Made by a program: the position numbers and the translations under genes | Notes under the pieces: generated by a model | Databases searched by the model: none | Told to the model about the DNA's origin: nothing | What the model saw: only the letters and a program-made list of their open reading frames with translations | Shown here: positions 26,037 through 35,712 of the stretch, one piece after another | How the letters are laid out: every line of letters begins with the position of its first letter | Numbering within the stretch: the stretch's first letter is position 1 | NCBI GenBank assembly: GCA_023251515.1 | Contig: JAHEYQ010000018.1 | Location: 1 to 64,000 of the forward strand | From: Bacteroidales bacterium | Lineage (GTDB): Bacteria > Bacteroidota > Bacteroidia > Bacteroidales > JACABE01 | Reading direction: 5' to 3' | Length of the DNA: 64,000 nt

Positions 26037-29000
26037 ATGAAAAAATTAGTACTACTATTAATAATCGGATTCTTTCATTTAACATCAATAGCACAGGCAC
26101 CAAAATTCTTTAGTTATCAAGCTATTATAAGAGACAACAATGGTGTTTTGCTTGCAAATCAGATAATGGATGTAGAAGTAAAAATATCAACTTCGCAAAA
26201 TGTTAACAATCAAATGGTTTATGCTGAAAATCACAACTTAGCAAAAACTAATTCAAATGGATTATTAATAATTGAAATAGGAAAAGGTAGTCCTTTTACA
26301 AATATGTTTTTCGATAATATAGATTGGAGTACAGGATCTTATCACATCTTTGTTACTATTTCATATTCAAATGGAGGGATAAACAATTTTATTCAATTAC
26401 CTGGCAGTCAATTGGCAAGTGTTCCGTTTGCATTGTATGCAGCAAATGGAGGAGGAAGTGGAACACAAGGACCCGCCGGGACTGATGGAAAATCGATTTT
26501 AAGCGGAACTATTAATCCTGATGTTTTAATAGGTAATAATGGGGATTTTTATATAAATACCAATACATTTCAGATTTTTGGACCAAAAACCATTGCAGGA
26601 TGGGGAAACCCGACCAACCTTGTTGGGCCTCAAGGGCAGCAAGGAATACCAGGCACAAGTACATCAATATCTGGGAATTCGCCAGGAGATATGCTTTACT
26701 GGAATGGTAACCAATGGGTTGTAGTATCAGGAGGAAGCAATGGTCAGACATTAACCTATTGCAACGGAATACCACAGTGGGGTCCATGTAATAACAACTT
26801 AGCTGTTTTAACAACCAGTGCTGTTACTTCAGTTACATCAAATTCTGCTTATTGCGGGGGTGTGATTACCTCAGACGGGGGTGCAAATATTACCGAAAGG
26901 GGAATATGCTATGCAACTACTCCAAATCCCGGAATATCAAATAATAAGATTATTGTAGGCTTGGGTGTTGGTCCTTTTTCAACTCAGATTCCGAGTCTTA
27001 TTCCCAATACAACTTATTATGTAAAAGCTTATGCAATAAATGCTAACGGAACTGCTTTCGGAAACCAGCAAAGTTTTACAACAGCCGCATCTACAACACA
27101 GCCCGTTATTTCTACTTATGCAATTAGTAGTATTACTGCAAATTCTGCTTCTGGCGGAGGTAACATAAGCAGCGATGGTGGAAGTCCTATTATCTCCAGA
27201 GGAGTTTGCTGGGGTACAAACACCAATCCAACAATAACAGCAAGTGAATTTAGTATAGATGGAACCGGAACCGGTACTTTTGTAAGTAATCTATCAGGAT
27301 TAATGCCTGCAACTCTTTACTATGTAAGGGCATATGCAACTAATTCTTCGAATACATATTATGGAAATCAGCAGAGTTTTACAACATCTGCCATCATATT
27401 ACCACAAATAACCACAACAGCTGTTAGTAATGTTACCACAGAATCTGCTACAAGCGGAGGAACTATTATTAATAATGGGAATGCAATAATCACTTCGAAG
27501 GGGGTTTGCTGGAGTAGTACTAATCAAACTCCTACTATAAATGATTTAAAAACTACAAATGGTACAGGAAATGCATCTTTTATAAGCTATCTGACAGGTT
27601 TAACGCATGGAACCGTTTATCATTTAAGGGCTTATGCAACAACAGATGCTGCAGGAGTAGTTTATGGCAATACAATTTCTTTTTCTACTGATACTATTTT
27701 TAAACCAACACTAACTACAACTGCTATTACAAATCCGGGAGTTACAACAGCAGTAAGTGGTGGAATTATTTCATCAGACGGGGGAGGAGCTGTTACAGAA
27801 AGAGGAGTATGTTATAGTGTGAACCCAAACCCGATTTATACCGACAACAAAACTTTAGATGGTACAGGAATAGGAAGTTTTACAAGTAATATAAGTGGCT
27901 TAAGTCAGGGAACACAATATTATGTAAGAGCTTATGCAAAAAATATTGCAGGTATCAGTTATGGAAATCAGCTAACATTTAATACTCTGAATTACAGCGA
28001 TGCAGTTTTAACAACCAATTCAACCTCAGGTGTTACATCAAATTCAGCAATCAGTGGTGGTAACATTACTTTTGATGGAGGTAGTCCTATAACTGCAAGA
28101 GGAGTTTGCTGGAGTACATCCTCAAATCCTAATATTTTCGGTAATAAGACAACAAATGGAAGCGGTTCCGGAAATTTTACCAGTAATATAACCGGATTAA
28201 ATCCTGCAACTGCTTATTATGCAAGAGCTTACGCAACCAATGTTTTAGGCACTTATTATGGCAATCAAGTGATGTTTACGACCAATCCTTCTGTTGCAAC
28301 TGCGCCTGTAGTTACAACTTCAGGTATTACAGGAATAACAACAACTACTGCTGTTAGCGGCGGAAATATTACCTCTGAAGGTGGTTCGGCAGTAATAGCC
28401 CGCGGTATTTGCTGGAATACCCAACCCAATCCGAAGCTTAATAATTATAAAACCACAAATGGCAGTGGTTCAGGAAGTTTTATAAGTCAGCTTAGCGGGT
28501 TAACTCCTAACACTACTTATTACGTGAGAGCATATGCTATAAATTCAACTGATACTGCTTTTGGCACTGAAATCAACTTTAATACTTTGCCTACAGGAGG
28601 AAGTAGTGGAGTAGTTACAGATATTGATGGAAATGATTATGATACAGTTATTATCGGCACTCAGATTTGGCTAAAACAAAATCTGAAAGCAACCAAATTT
28701 AACAATGGTAATCCAATATCATTGATAACTGATGCTACTCAATGGTCAAGCGTTGATACAGCTGCTTATTCTAATTTCAATAACAGTACTGCAAATCCTT
28801 CTAATTATGGAAGAATGTATAATTATTATGTAGTTTCCGATTCAAGAAAAGTTTGTCCTCTTGGTTGGCATATACCTTCCCAAACGGAATGGAATACATT
28901 AATTACATATCTTGGCAGTTCATCTCTTGCTGGTGGCAAACTAAAAGAAGCCGGCACAACTAATTGGCTTACACCGAATACAGGAGCTAGCAATTCAAGC

Positions 29001-30098
29001 AATTTTACTGCAATTCCAAACGGAAAAAGAGGTAGTGATGGCTTGTTTACTGTTTCCGGAGAAAATGTATTTTTCTGGACATCTACATTATCAACTACAA
29101 CCAGAGGCTTTTATAAAAGTATTGATTATAATTCAGAAGCAATTGTTGAAGGAAATCACAGTTTCAGAAACGGCTTGGCTATCAGATGTATAAAGGATGT
29201 GGCTTCTGCACCAACAGTTACAACTTCTGCTGTTAGCAATATCAGTTCAACCTCAGCTGTTAGCGGCGGTAATGTTACTTCTGATGGTGGAGTAGCTGTT
29301 ACTGAAAGAGGAGTTTGCTATAGCACAACAGCAAATCCTACAACTTCAAATACCAAAATTAGCAGCGGAAACGGAACTGGCAGTTTTGTCAGCAATTTAA
29401 CTAATCTAATGCCAAATACAAACTATAATCTGAGAGCTTATGCAATTAATGGCATGGGTACATCTTACGGAAATAATATAGCATTTACTACCTCTCAAAA
29501 TTCCCAGTTTACCGTTTCTGACATTGATGGAAATTTATACGATACAATTACAATTGGTACACAAGTCTGGATGACATCAAATTTAAAAACAACAAGATAT
29601 AGAAACGGAACAATTATTAATTCATCATCTCTTCCATGGGATAATCTTACAACAGGTGCATGTACCAATTATAATAACGATTCATCACATTTTATCACTT
29701 ACGGCAAACTCTATAATCATTATGCAGTTAAGTCTGACTCTATTTGCCCTGTTGGCTGGAAAGTTCCAACATATAATGATTTAATTGTGTTGAGAGATTA
29801 TTTAGGTGGAGTTTCTATTGCCGGTGATAAATTAAAAGAAGCTGGAAACTCACATTGGGTAACATCAGGGAATATTAATAGTGCAACAAATCAAAGTGGA
29901 TTTACTGCTTTACCTGGTGGAATAAAAGACCAAACTGGTTTATATAGCGGGCTTTGGATCGAGGGTAATTGGTGGTCATTAACATCAAGCAGTAGCAATC
30001 AAGCTCTTATGCTTCAATTATATTATAATTCAAGCGATTTTATTATTTCTGGCAAACAATTTAATAATGGCTTATCTGTTCGTTGCTTAAAAAATTAA
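26037..30098 (+). CDS. Giant surface protein with seven fibronectin-like repeats and two FISUMP domains
   Basis: A 1353-residue secreted protein. The signal peptide ends at SIAQA (residue 20). Residues 20-140 carry the YQAIIRDNNGVLLANQ-type N-terminal domain, followed by a short collagen-like linker (GTQGPAGTDGK). Residues 256-858 hold six repeats of about 90-100 residues (start like LTTSAVTSVTSNSA, contain RGVCW, end YYVRAYA...FTT). FISUMP 1 (residues 859-1055, DIDGNDYDTVIIGTQIW) follows, repeat 7 is at 1058-1158, and FISUMP 2 (1160-1353, DIDGNLYDTITIGTQVW). FISUMP is the Fibrobacter major paralogous domain. It has no T9SS sorting tail, so its export route is unclear. Probably an adhesin or matrix protein. 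Confidence 0.85.
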   Translation: MKKLVLLLIIGFFHLTSIAQAPKFFSYQAIIRDNNGVLLANQIMDVEVKISTSQNVNNQMVYAENHNLAKTNSNGLLIIEIGKGSPFTNMFFDNIDWSTGSYHIFVTISYSNGGINNFIQLPGSQLASVPFALYAANGGGSGTQGPAGTDGKSILSGTINPDVLIGNNGDFYINTNTFQIFGPKTIAGWGNPTNLVGPQGQQGIPGTSTSISGNSPGDMLYWNGNQWVVVSGGSNGQTLTYCNGIPQWGPCNNNLAVLTTSAVTSVTSNSAYCGGVITSDGGANITERGICYATTPNPGISNNKIIVGLGVGPFSTQIPSLIPNTTYYVKAYAINANGTAFGNQQSFTTAASTTQPVISTYAISSITANSASGGGNISSDGGSPIISRGVCWGTNTNPTITASEFSIDGTGTGTFVSNLSGLMPATLYYVRAYATNSSNTYYGNQQSFTTSAIILPQITTTAVSNVTTESATSGGTIINNGNAIITSKGVCWSSTNQTPTINDLKTTNGTGNASFISYLTGLTHGTVYHLRAYATTDAAGVVYGNTISFSTDTIFKPTLTTTAITNPGVTTAVSGGIISSDGGGAVTERGVCYSVNPNPIYTDNKTLDGTGIGSFTSNISGLSQGTQYYVRAYAKNIAGISYGNQLTFNTLNYSDAVLTTNSTSGVTSNSAISGGNITFDGGSPITARGVCWSTSSNPNIFGNKTTNGSGSGNFTSNITGLNPATAYYARAYATNVLGTYYGNQVMFTTNPSVATAPVVTTSGITGITTTTAVSGGNITSEGGSAVIARGICWNTQPNPKLNNYKTTNGSGSGSFISQLSGLTPNTTYYVRAYAINSTDTAFGTEINFNTLPTGGSSGVVTDIDGNDYDTVIIGTQIWLKQNLKATKFNNGNPISLITDATQWSSVDTAAYSNFNNSTANPSNYGRMYNYYVVSDSRKVCPLGWHIPSQTEWNTLITYLGSSSLAGGKLKEAGTTNWLTPNTGASNSSNFTAIPNGKRGSDGLFTVSGENVFFWTSTLSTTTRGFYKSIDYNSEAIVEGNHSFRNGLAIRCIKDVASAPTVTTSAVSNISSTSAVSGGNVTSDGGVAVTERGVCYSTTANPTTSNTKISSGNGTGSFVSNLTNLMPNTNYNLRAYAINGMGTSYGNNIAFTTSQNSQFTVSDIDGNLYDTITIGTQVWMTSNLKTTRYRNGTIINSSSLPWDNLTTGACTNYNNDSSHFITYGKLYNHYAVKSDSICPVGWKVPTYNDLIVLRDYLGGVSIAGDKLKEAGNSHWVTSGNINSATNQSGFTALPGGIKDQTGLYSGLWIEGNWWSLTSSSSNQALMLQLYYNSSDFIISGKQFNNGLSVRCLKN

Positions 30099-30104
30099 TA
30101 TATT

Positions 30105-31196
30105 ATGATTATTAAAGACATAACTGATCTTATCGAAAATATAGCTCCTGTTCATTTACAGGAAACATATGATAATGCAGGACTTATCATTGGTGATAAA
30201 AATTCAGAAATTAATCAAATTCTGATTTGTTTAGATATAACAGAAACCATTCTTGATGAAGCTATTGAAAAAAATTGTCAATTAATTATTTCACATCATC
30301 CTTTGATTTTTAAAGGATTAAAAAAAATTAACGGAAATAATTCTATTGAAAAAATAATAATTAAAGCAATTAAAAACAATATTGCAATTTATGCTGCTCA
30401 TACCAACCTTGATAATGTAATTAATGGTGTTAATTCTGTTTTGGCTGAAAAGCTTGGTTTAAAAAACCTGAGAAGTCTTCAGCCCAAAAAAGATATTTTC
30501 AGAAAATTGGTTTTCTTTTGCCCTGTAATTCATGCAGATAAAGTTAGAAAAGCAATTTTTGAGGCTGGTGCCGGACAAATTGGCAATTATGATAGTTGCA
30601 GCTTTAATACTGAAGGTGAAGGAAGTTTTAAAGCCCTTGAAAATGCTAATCCTTTTGTTGGTGAACCAAGAAAACTTCATTTTGAAAAAGAAATCAGAAT
30701 TGAAACTATTTTCCCGTTTTATATTGAAAACAAAGTTGTTGAAGCATTGCTACAAGCTCATCCTTATGAAGAAGTTGCTTACGATATTTATAAACTCGAA
30801 AATTACTTTGCGAATATAGGAAGCGGAATAATAGGAGAAATTGAAGAAGCAGATGAAACTCAGTTTCTCTCAGAAATAAAAAAAATAACGTCATGCAAAT
30901 GCATAAGACACAGTAATTTATCAGGAAAAAAAATTAAGAATGTTGCAATTTGCGGTGGCTCAGGCAGCTTTCTTATTAAAGATGCAATAACAGCAAAAAC
31001 AGATATTTTCATAACAGGAGATGTAAAATACCACGATTTTTTTGAAGCAGAAAACAAAATTTTGATTGCCGATATTGGTCATTTTGAAAGTGAACAATTT
31101 ACAAAAGAATTATTATATACAATTATTACAAAAAAATTTCCTAATTTTGCAGTTTTAATTTCAGAAAATAATACAAATCCAATTCATTACCTGTAA
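30105..31196 (+). CDS. Nif3-like dinuclear metal-centre protein
   Basis: A 363-residue NIF3 family protein, longer than the roughly 250-residue minimal form because a PII/CutA-like insert (about residues 125-230, with LHFEKEIRIETIFPFYIENKVVEALLQAHPYEEVAYDIY) sits between the two halves. Conserved metal-ligand segments are NAGLIIGD, ISHHPLIFKGL, AHTNLDN and the C-terminal ITGDVKYHD and IADIGHFESE. Toroidal hexamer family with a di-metal centre; cytosolic; the biological activity is still not established. It is 18 bp before a zinc-ribbon protein, a widely conserved pair. Confidence 0.9.
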   Translation: MIIKDITDLIENIAPVHLQETYDNAGLIIGDKNSEINQILICLDITETILDEAIEKNCQLIISHHPLIFKGLKKINGNNSIEKIIIKAIKNNIAIYAAHTNLDNVINGVNSVLAEKLGLKNLRSLQPKKDIFRKLVFFCPVIHADKVRKAIFEAGAGQIGNYDSCSFNTEGEGSFKALENANPFVGEPRKLHFEKEIRIETIFPFYIENKVVEALLQAHPYEEVAYDIYKLENYFANIGSGIIGEIEEADETQFLSEIKKITSCKCIRHSNLSGKKIKNVAICGGSGSFLIKDAITAKTDIFITGDVKYHDFFEAENKILIADIGHFESEQFTKELLYTIITKKFPNFAVLISENNTNPIHYL

Positions 31197-31213
31197 ATAC
31201 AAATTCGATATAT

Positions 31214-32056
31214 ATGGCAAAGACAACAAAAGGTGATAAAAACCAACCAATTACCGATATAATGGCTGAAAACCAGATTGTTGATAACAGTATTAAAGAT
31301 GTTATCGCCAAAGACGCTGATGTAAGTGTAGAAACCAAACTGGTAGCACTATATTCTTTACAACAAATAGACTCTCAGGTAGATAAAATCAGAATCATCC
31401 GCGGTGAACTTCCTTTGGAAGTACAGGATTTGGAAGATGAAGTTGCAGGTTTAGAAACCCGTATTGATAATTTTATTTCAGAAATCAAAAGTCTGGAATC
31501 AAATATCAGCGAGAAGAAAGCTTCAATTTCTGATTGTCAAATGCTTATCAAACGTTATGAAGACCAGCAGAATAACGTTAGAAACAATCGTGAATATGAT
31601 TCCTTAACCAAAGAAGTTGAATTTCAAAACCTTGAAATTCAGTTAAATGAAAAAAGAATTAAAGAATTCGCCATTGCTTTAGAAATCAAAAAAGAAGAAG
31701 TTGAAAAAGCTCAGAAAACTTTATTAGAACGCAGAAATGATTTAGATATTAAAAAATCTGAATTACAAGATATTATAAACGAAACTGAAAAAGAAGAATT
31801 AGAACTCATTCAGAAATCTATTGAAAATCAGAAATTAATAGAAGAAAGATTACTAACTGCTTACAAACGCATTCGCGATAATGCAAGAAACGGTTTAGCA
31901 GTCGTTATGGTTGAAAGAGATGCGTGTGGTGGATGTTTTAATAAAATCCCACCTCAACGCCAATTAGATATTCGTATGCATAAAAAAATTATTGTATGCG
32001 AATATTGTGGTAGAATTTTGGTTGATAGTGGAATAGACGAAATCGTAAACAATTAA
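31214..32056 (+). CDS. Coiled-coil zinc-ribbon protein (DUF164 type)
   Basis: A 280-residue protein with a long antiparallel coiled coil (about residues 55-215, rich in Glu/Lys/Asn heptads) and a C4 zinc ribbon at the C-terminus: CGGC near residue 237 and CEYC about 25 residues later. This is the DUF164/zf-RING_7 family, predicted to bind nucleic acid. The first 45 residues are polar; Met17 is an alternative start. Partner of the NIF3-like gene upstream; a hairpin terminator closes the unit. Cytosolic. Confidence 0.88.
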   Translation: MAKTTKGDKNQPITDIMAENQIVDNSIKDVIAKDADVSVETKLVALYSLQQIDSQVDKIRIIRGELPLEVQDLEDEVAGLETRIDNFISEIKSLESNISEKKASISDCQMLIKRYEDQQNNVRNNREYDSLTKEVEFQNLEIQLNEKRIKEFAIALEIKKEEVEKAQKTLLERRNDLDIKKSELQDIINETEKEELELIQKSIENQKLIEERLLTAYKRIRDNARNGLAVVMVERDACGGCFNKIPPQRQLDIRMHKKIIVCEYCGRILVDSGIDEIVNN

Positions 32057-32080
32057 CAAGCCGTTCTTTAAAAAAAATAG

Positions 32081-32109
32081 AAGCAAACTCAAAAGGTTTG
32101 CTTTTTTTA
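32081..32109 (+). terminator. Intrinsic terminator after the zinc-ribbon gene
   Basis: An 8-bp stem (AAGCAAAC with GTTTGCTT, 32081-32088 and 32096-32103) with a 7-nt loop and T-tract, 25 bp past the stop. Confidence 0.8.
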
Positions 32110-32174
32110 TTCTCTTTCTATTGAAAAATTAATTAATTTTACACTTTAATTAATGAATTAAAAAGTATAATTAC

Positions 32175-32600
32175 ATGTTCGACAGCAGCCACATACACCC
32201 AATGTTTGTCCATTTTCCAATCGCTTTAATTACAGTTGGATTCCTTTTTGATATTTTAAGCCTGTTTGTAAAAAAAGAATACAATTTCTTGAAATTCGGA
32301 TATTATCTTATGATTTTAGGAACAATAAGCTCAATAACTGCATATTTAACAGGTGAATTTTTTACAGAAGAATTAAATGGGATTACTGGTGAAATTAAAG
32401 AAAATCATGAAATTTTTGCGAAAATAACCATGTTTGCAATTGCAATTGCTACTATATTAAGAACATACATGAATTACAAAAACATTGAAAACGCCAAACT
32501 AAAATGGTTGGTAATAACATTATATGCATTATCAATGATTAGTGTTGGTATTACTGGATATACCGGAGGCACACTTGTTTATAATTACGCAGTTCATTAA
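32175..32600 (+). CDS. DUF2231 membrane protein
   Basis: A 141-residue integral membrane protein with four predicted helices. Its start, SSHIHPMFVHFPIALI, is the DUF2231 signature (conserved His-Pro and His in the first helix), followed by a Gly-rich second helix (LTGEFF), a central NHEIFAKIT, and a C-terminal GYTGGTLVY. Proteins of this family occur near heme and redox genes, but the function is not known. It is a single gene upstream of the rubrerythrin lipoprotein, which fits a redox theme. Confidence 0.8.
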   Translation: MFDSSHIHPMFVHFPIALITVGFLFDILSLFVKKEYNFLKFGYYLMILGTISSITAYLTGEFFTEELNGITGEIKENHEIFAKITMFAIAIATILRTYMNYKNIENAKLKWLVITLYALSMISVGITGYTGGTLVYNYAVH

Positions 32601-32697
32601 AATCTTTATTTAAAAAACAATGTCCAATATAACTAACTAATTATCAATTTTGAACCAGAGAAAATGGACACTTCTAAGGTTCGTAAAAAAATGTTTT

Positions 32698-33339
32698 ATG
32701 AAAAAAAATTTATTGAAATTTATGGTAATTATTGCAGGGATTGCATTAATTACAAGTTGTGGAAACAACAAGCCAACTGAACCTGCTGCACCCAAAAAAA
32801 CAATCGAAAATCTGAAAGCGGCAATTATAGGAGAAACTACAGCAAGCGCTAAGTATGCTGCTTATGCCGAGAAAGCTAAAGAAGAAGGATTTATGCAAAT
32901 TGCAGTACTGTTTCGTGCTACATCTAAATCAGAAGAAATCCATGCTCAAAATCACACAAAAGTATTAACAGTTTTGGGTGAAACTATGGAACCTATTAAA
33001 CCAGAATTTGAGGTAAAAACTACCAAAGAAAATCTGGATGATGCAATAAAAGGCGAAAAATATGAAGTAGAAACAATGTATCCGGATTTTATAAAAACAT
33101 CTACAGCAGATACGATTGCCGATGCAACCAATTCTTTTTATTGGGCAATGAATGTTGAAAAAAACCACGCCAGTTTATATCAAATTGCTATTGATGCATT
33201 AGCCGCAAAAAATTTAGCTAAAATGCAAATTGAGTATTTTGTTTGTCCAACTTGCGGAAACACATTTGCAGCAGGAAAAATTGATGAACTATGTGCGGTT
33301 TGTGCAACTGCTAAAGATAAGTTCATTTCAATAAAATAA
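32698..33339 (+). CDS. Exported rubrerythrin (lipoprotein)
   Basis: A 213-residue protein from the ATG at 32698. An in-frame TTG at 32650 would add 16 residues before a good lipoprotein signal peptide (LITSC) and is not favoured. The mature chain has a ferritin-like diiron domain with the usual Glu/His ligands (IIGETTASAKYAAYAEKA, SEEIHAQNH, GEKYEVETMYPDF, EKNHASLY) and a C-terminal rubredoxin-type domain with CPTCGNTF and CAVCATA. Rubrerythrins reduce peroxide and are normally cytosolic; a lipidated one would protect the envelope. A terminator follows. Confidence 0.88.
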   Translation: MKKNLLKFMVIIAGIALITSCGNNKPTEPAAPKKTIENLKAAIIGETTASAKYAAYAEKAKEEGFMQIAVLFRATSKSEEIHAQNHTKVLTVLGETMEPIKPEFEVKTTKENLDDAIKGEKYEVETMYPDFIKTSTADTIADATNSFYWAMNVEKNHASLYQIAIDALAAKNLAKMQIEYFVCPTCGNTFAAGKIDELCAVCATAKDKFISIK

Positions 33340-33358
33340 TTAAATTAACTTCAACTTT

Positions 33359-33393
33359 AAAAAGGTAGAAATCAATTATTTCTACCTTTTTTT
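33359..33393 (+). terminator. Intrinsic terminator after rubrerythrin
   Basis: A hairpin (arms about 33361-33372 and 33378-33389, AAAGGTAGAAAT with ATTTCTACCTTT) ends in a T-run 20 bp after the stop codon. Confidence 0.85.
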
Positions 33394-33411
33394 ATAAAAT
33401 ATTTCAAACAA

Positions 33412-33846
33412 ATGTATTGCTACGAATATCCAAGATTAATGCTTACAGTTGATATTGCATTATTTAGAAAAGTAAATAATCAGGTTTTTATTCTTCTGAT
33501 AAAAAGAGGAAATGAACCATTTAAAAACTCATGGGCACTACCAGGAGGTTTTGTTGATATGGAAGAAACACTGCTTCGGGCTGCTGAAAGAGAACTAAAA
33601 GAAGAAACAGGTATATCGGGTGTTGAACTAAAACAATTTTATACTTATGGCGATTTAAACAGAGATCCTAGAGGTCGAACTGTAAGTATAATTCATTATG
33701 GTTTTATGAATCACTACAATGCAATACCAATAGCCGGCGATGATGCAGCCGATGCAAACTGGTTTTCAATTAGCAAATTACCATCTCTGGCTTTCGATCA
33801 TGAAAAAATTATTAATGAACTTAACAATTTTTTGCAATTGGTTTAA
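33412..33846 (+). CDS. NUDIX hydrolase
   Basis: A 144-residue cytosolic NUDIX hydrolase. The full Nudix box is present: Gly46, five residues, Glu52, seven residues, Arg60-Glu61, then Glu64-Glu65 and Gly67-Ile68, which binds the metal needed to cut nucleoside diphosphates linked to another group. PFKNSWALPGGFV before it and HEKIINELNNFL after it are typical of the ADP-ribose pyrophosphatase-like group. The exact substrate is uncertain. It starts 23 bp after the rubrerythrin terminator and is followed closely by a -7-like motif for the next gene. Confidence 0.9.
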   Translation: MYCYEYPRLMLTVDIALFRKVNNQVFILLIKRGNEPFKNSWALPGGFVDMEETLLRAAERELKEETGISGVELKQFYTYGDLNRDPRGRTVSIIHYGFMNHYNAIPIAGDDAADANWFSISKLPSLAFDHEKIINELNNFLQLV

Positions 33847-33909
33847 TTACAAAGATGTAATTAATACTTAAAAAATTTGCATCTTTGCATTTTAAAAAAT
33901 GTTGATATC

Positions 33910-35622
33910 TTGAAAAGCAATAAAATACTGGTTTTTTGCATATTATCTATTGCAATAATAATTTTTACTTCATGTGCAAATATGGTTGCACCAAATGGTG
34001 GGCCAAAAGATACGAATCCGCCAAAACCAATACAATGTATTCCGGCAAATTATACATGCAATTTTAAGCAAAATAAAATTGAAATAGATTTTGATGAATT
34101 TTTATACCTGAAAGATCTTAATTCACAATTAATTATATCGCCTCCTTTAAAAGAACTTCCGGAAGTAAAAACCCGGGGAAAAAAACTAATTATCGAATTA
34201 AAAGAAAAACTTAAAGAAAATACTACTTATACTTTGTTTTTTGGCGATGCCATTACCGATCTCAATGAAGGAAATCCACTTTCTTCCTATGAATTTGTGT
34301 TTTCAACAGGCTCCATTATCGACTCTCTTACAATTACAGGCAAAGTTATTGATGCTGCATCCCAAAACCCTGAAAAAGATGTATATGTATTATTATATGA
34401 TAAATATGATGATTCAATACCTTATAAAGAAAAACCCTATTATGTAAGCAAAACAAAAGAAGATGGCAGCTTCAGATTAAATAATCTGAGAGATATGCCA
34501 TACAAAATATTTGCAATCAAGGAATTAAATAACAATCTGAAGTTTGACGATATTACTGAAAAAATTGCATTTGCCGATTCTTTAGTTATACCTCATATTA
34601 AACCAATTATAAAGCCTGATACAAGTTTTAAAGATAGTTTGAAAATATCGAAAATTCCAAAAGACAGTTTAATTTCAGATAGTTTAAACAAACTTAGTCA
34701 GGCCTATAAATTATTGTCAGTTAAAGATTTGAGATTGTTTCAAGAAATAGATTCAACTCAAAAAATACTTAAAGCAGAATTCAAAAATAACAACACTGCT
34801 GTTATTGAATTCAGATATCCTGTTAAATCTCTTAATTATAAAATGATATATCCAAAAGATAGCAATCAATTCAAGATAGATGAGTGGAATAAAAATAGAG
34901 ATAGTTTAACATTCTGGCTCTTAAAACCTGATCTGGATTCAATAATTATATCTGTTCAGGATATTAATCATGGAAAAGACAGCATCTATATTTACAAGCG
35001 AAAAAGCATTAACCCGCTGATTAAAAACAATGTAAAAACGAATATTTCAGCAATACACAATTATTTTGAAAAAATTCATATTTACACATCTTTACCTGTC
35101 TTAAATACTGATTCAATATCACTTACACTATATACAGATAAAGATACAAACAATATTTTTGCTTTCAAATCTGATAGCAATAGCAGGAAATTCAGTTATA
35201 AACAAGCTTTAAAATCTGACCAACCCTACAAACTTGTATTAAAACAAAACACTTTTAAGGATATTTCAGGAAATGGAAACGATAGCTTAGTTGTAAATTT
35301 TAAAACAAATATGGCAGAAGATTTAGGCAGTTTTCTTTTAAAAACAAACAACAAGGATAGTATTAATTCTTTTGTTATTCAACTACTTAATGAAAAAGGA
35401 GAAATTAGTGCTGAAAAAATTCTAAATAAAAATAACACATTAATATTTAACTATTTACAGCCTGGTAATTATCAAATAAAAGCCATTAAAGATAAAAATG
35501 CAAACAGCAAATGGGATACAGGTAATTATTTGAAAAATATACAACCGGAAGATGTGTTTTTTTATCCTTCAAAAATCACAATACGAGCTAATTGGGACTT
35601 GGAAGAAACATGGTCGTTTTAA
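33910..35622 (+). CDS. Ig-like (Big_5) lipoprotein of unknown function
   Basis: A 570-residue lipoprotein from the TTG at 33910. A longer frame from TTG 33877 is possible, but that codon lies by a CATCTTTG sequence that looks like a -7 box, and the shorter form gives a clean signal peptide (KSNKILVFCILSIAIIIFTSC). Residues about 25-130 match the Bacterial Ig-like Big_5 domain (PNGGPKDTNPPKPI, FDEFLYLKDLNSQLIISPPL, NTTYTLFFGDAI), the next part is carboxypeptidase-regulatory-like (GKVIDAASQNPEKDVYVLLY), and later Big_5-like units follow. Widespread in Bacteroidota; role unknown, likely outer membrane. Confidence 0.75.
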   Translation: MKSNKILVFCILSIAIIIFTSCANMVAPNGGPKDTNPPKPIQCIPANYTCNFKQNKIEIDFDEFLYLKDLNSQLIISPPLKELPEVKTRGKKLIIELKEKLKENTTYTLFFGDAITDLNEGNPLSSYEFVFSTGSIIDSLTITGKVIDAASQNPEKDVYVLLYDKYDDSIPYKEKPYYVSKTKEDGSFRLNNLRDMPYKIFAIKELNNNLKFDDITEKIAFADSLVIPHIKPIIKPDTSFKDSLKISKIPKDSLISDSLNKLSQAYKLLSVKDLRLFQEIDSTQKILKAEFKNNNTAVIEFRYPVKSLNYKMIYPKDSNQFKIDEWNKNRDSLTFWLLKPDLDSIIISVQDINHGKDSIYIYKRKSINPLIKNNVKTNISAIHNYFEKIHIYTSLPVLNTDSISLTLYTDKDTNNIFAFKSDSNSRKFSYKQALKSDQPYKLVLKQNTFKDISGNGNDSLVVNFKTNMAEDLGSFLLKTNNKDSINSFVIQLLNEKGEISAEKILNKNNTLIFNYLQPGNYQIKAIKDKNANSKWDTGNYLKNIQPEDVFFYPSKITIRANWDLEETWSF

Positions 35623-35712
35623 ATTTTTAATTTTTTGTGCAAGTTTTCTTAAGAAATTATGTCTTATTAAAAAACGAAAAAACATTATTAATAACTTTAA
35701 AAAACATTAAAC

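Noticed and set aside
26802..29510. DNA tandem repeat or CRISPR-like pattern
   Set aside because: The repetition is at the protein level (fibronectin-like units of about 95 residues) with divergent codons.
33877..33909. N-terminal extension of the Ig-like lipoprotein from TTG 33877
   Set aside because: It precedes the signal peptide and overlaps a -7-like CATCTTTG; TTG 33910 gives a standard lipoprotein start.
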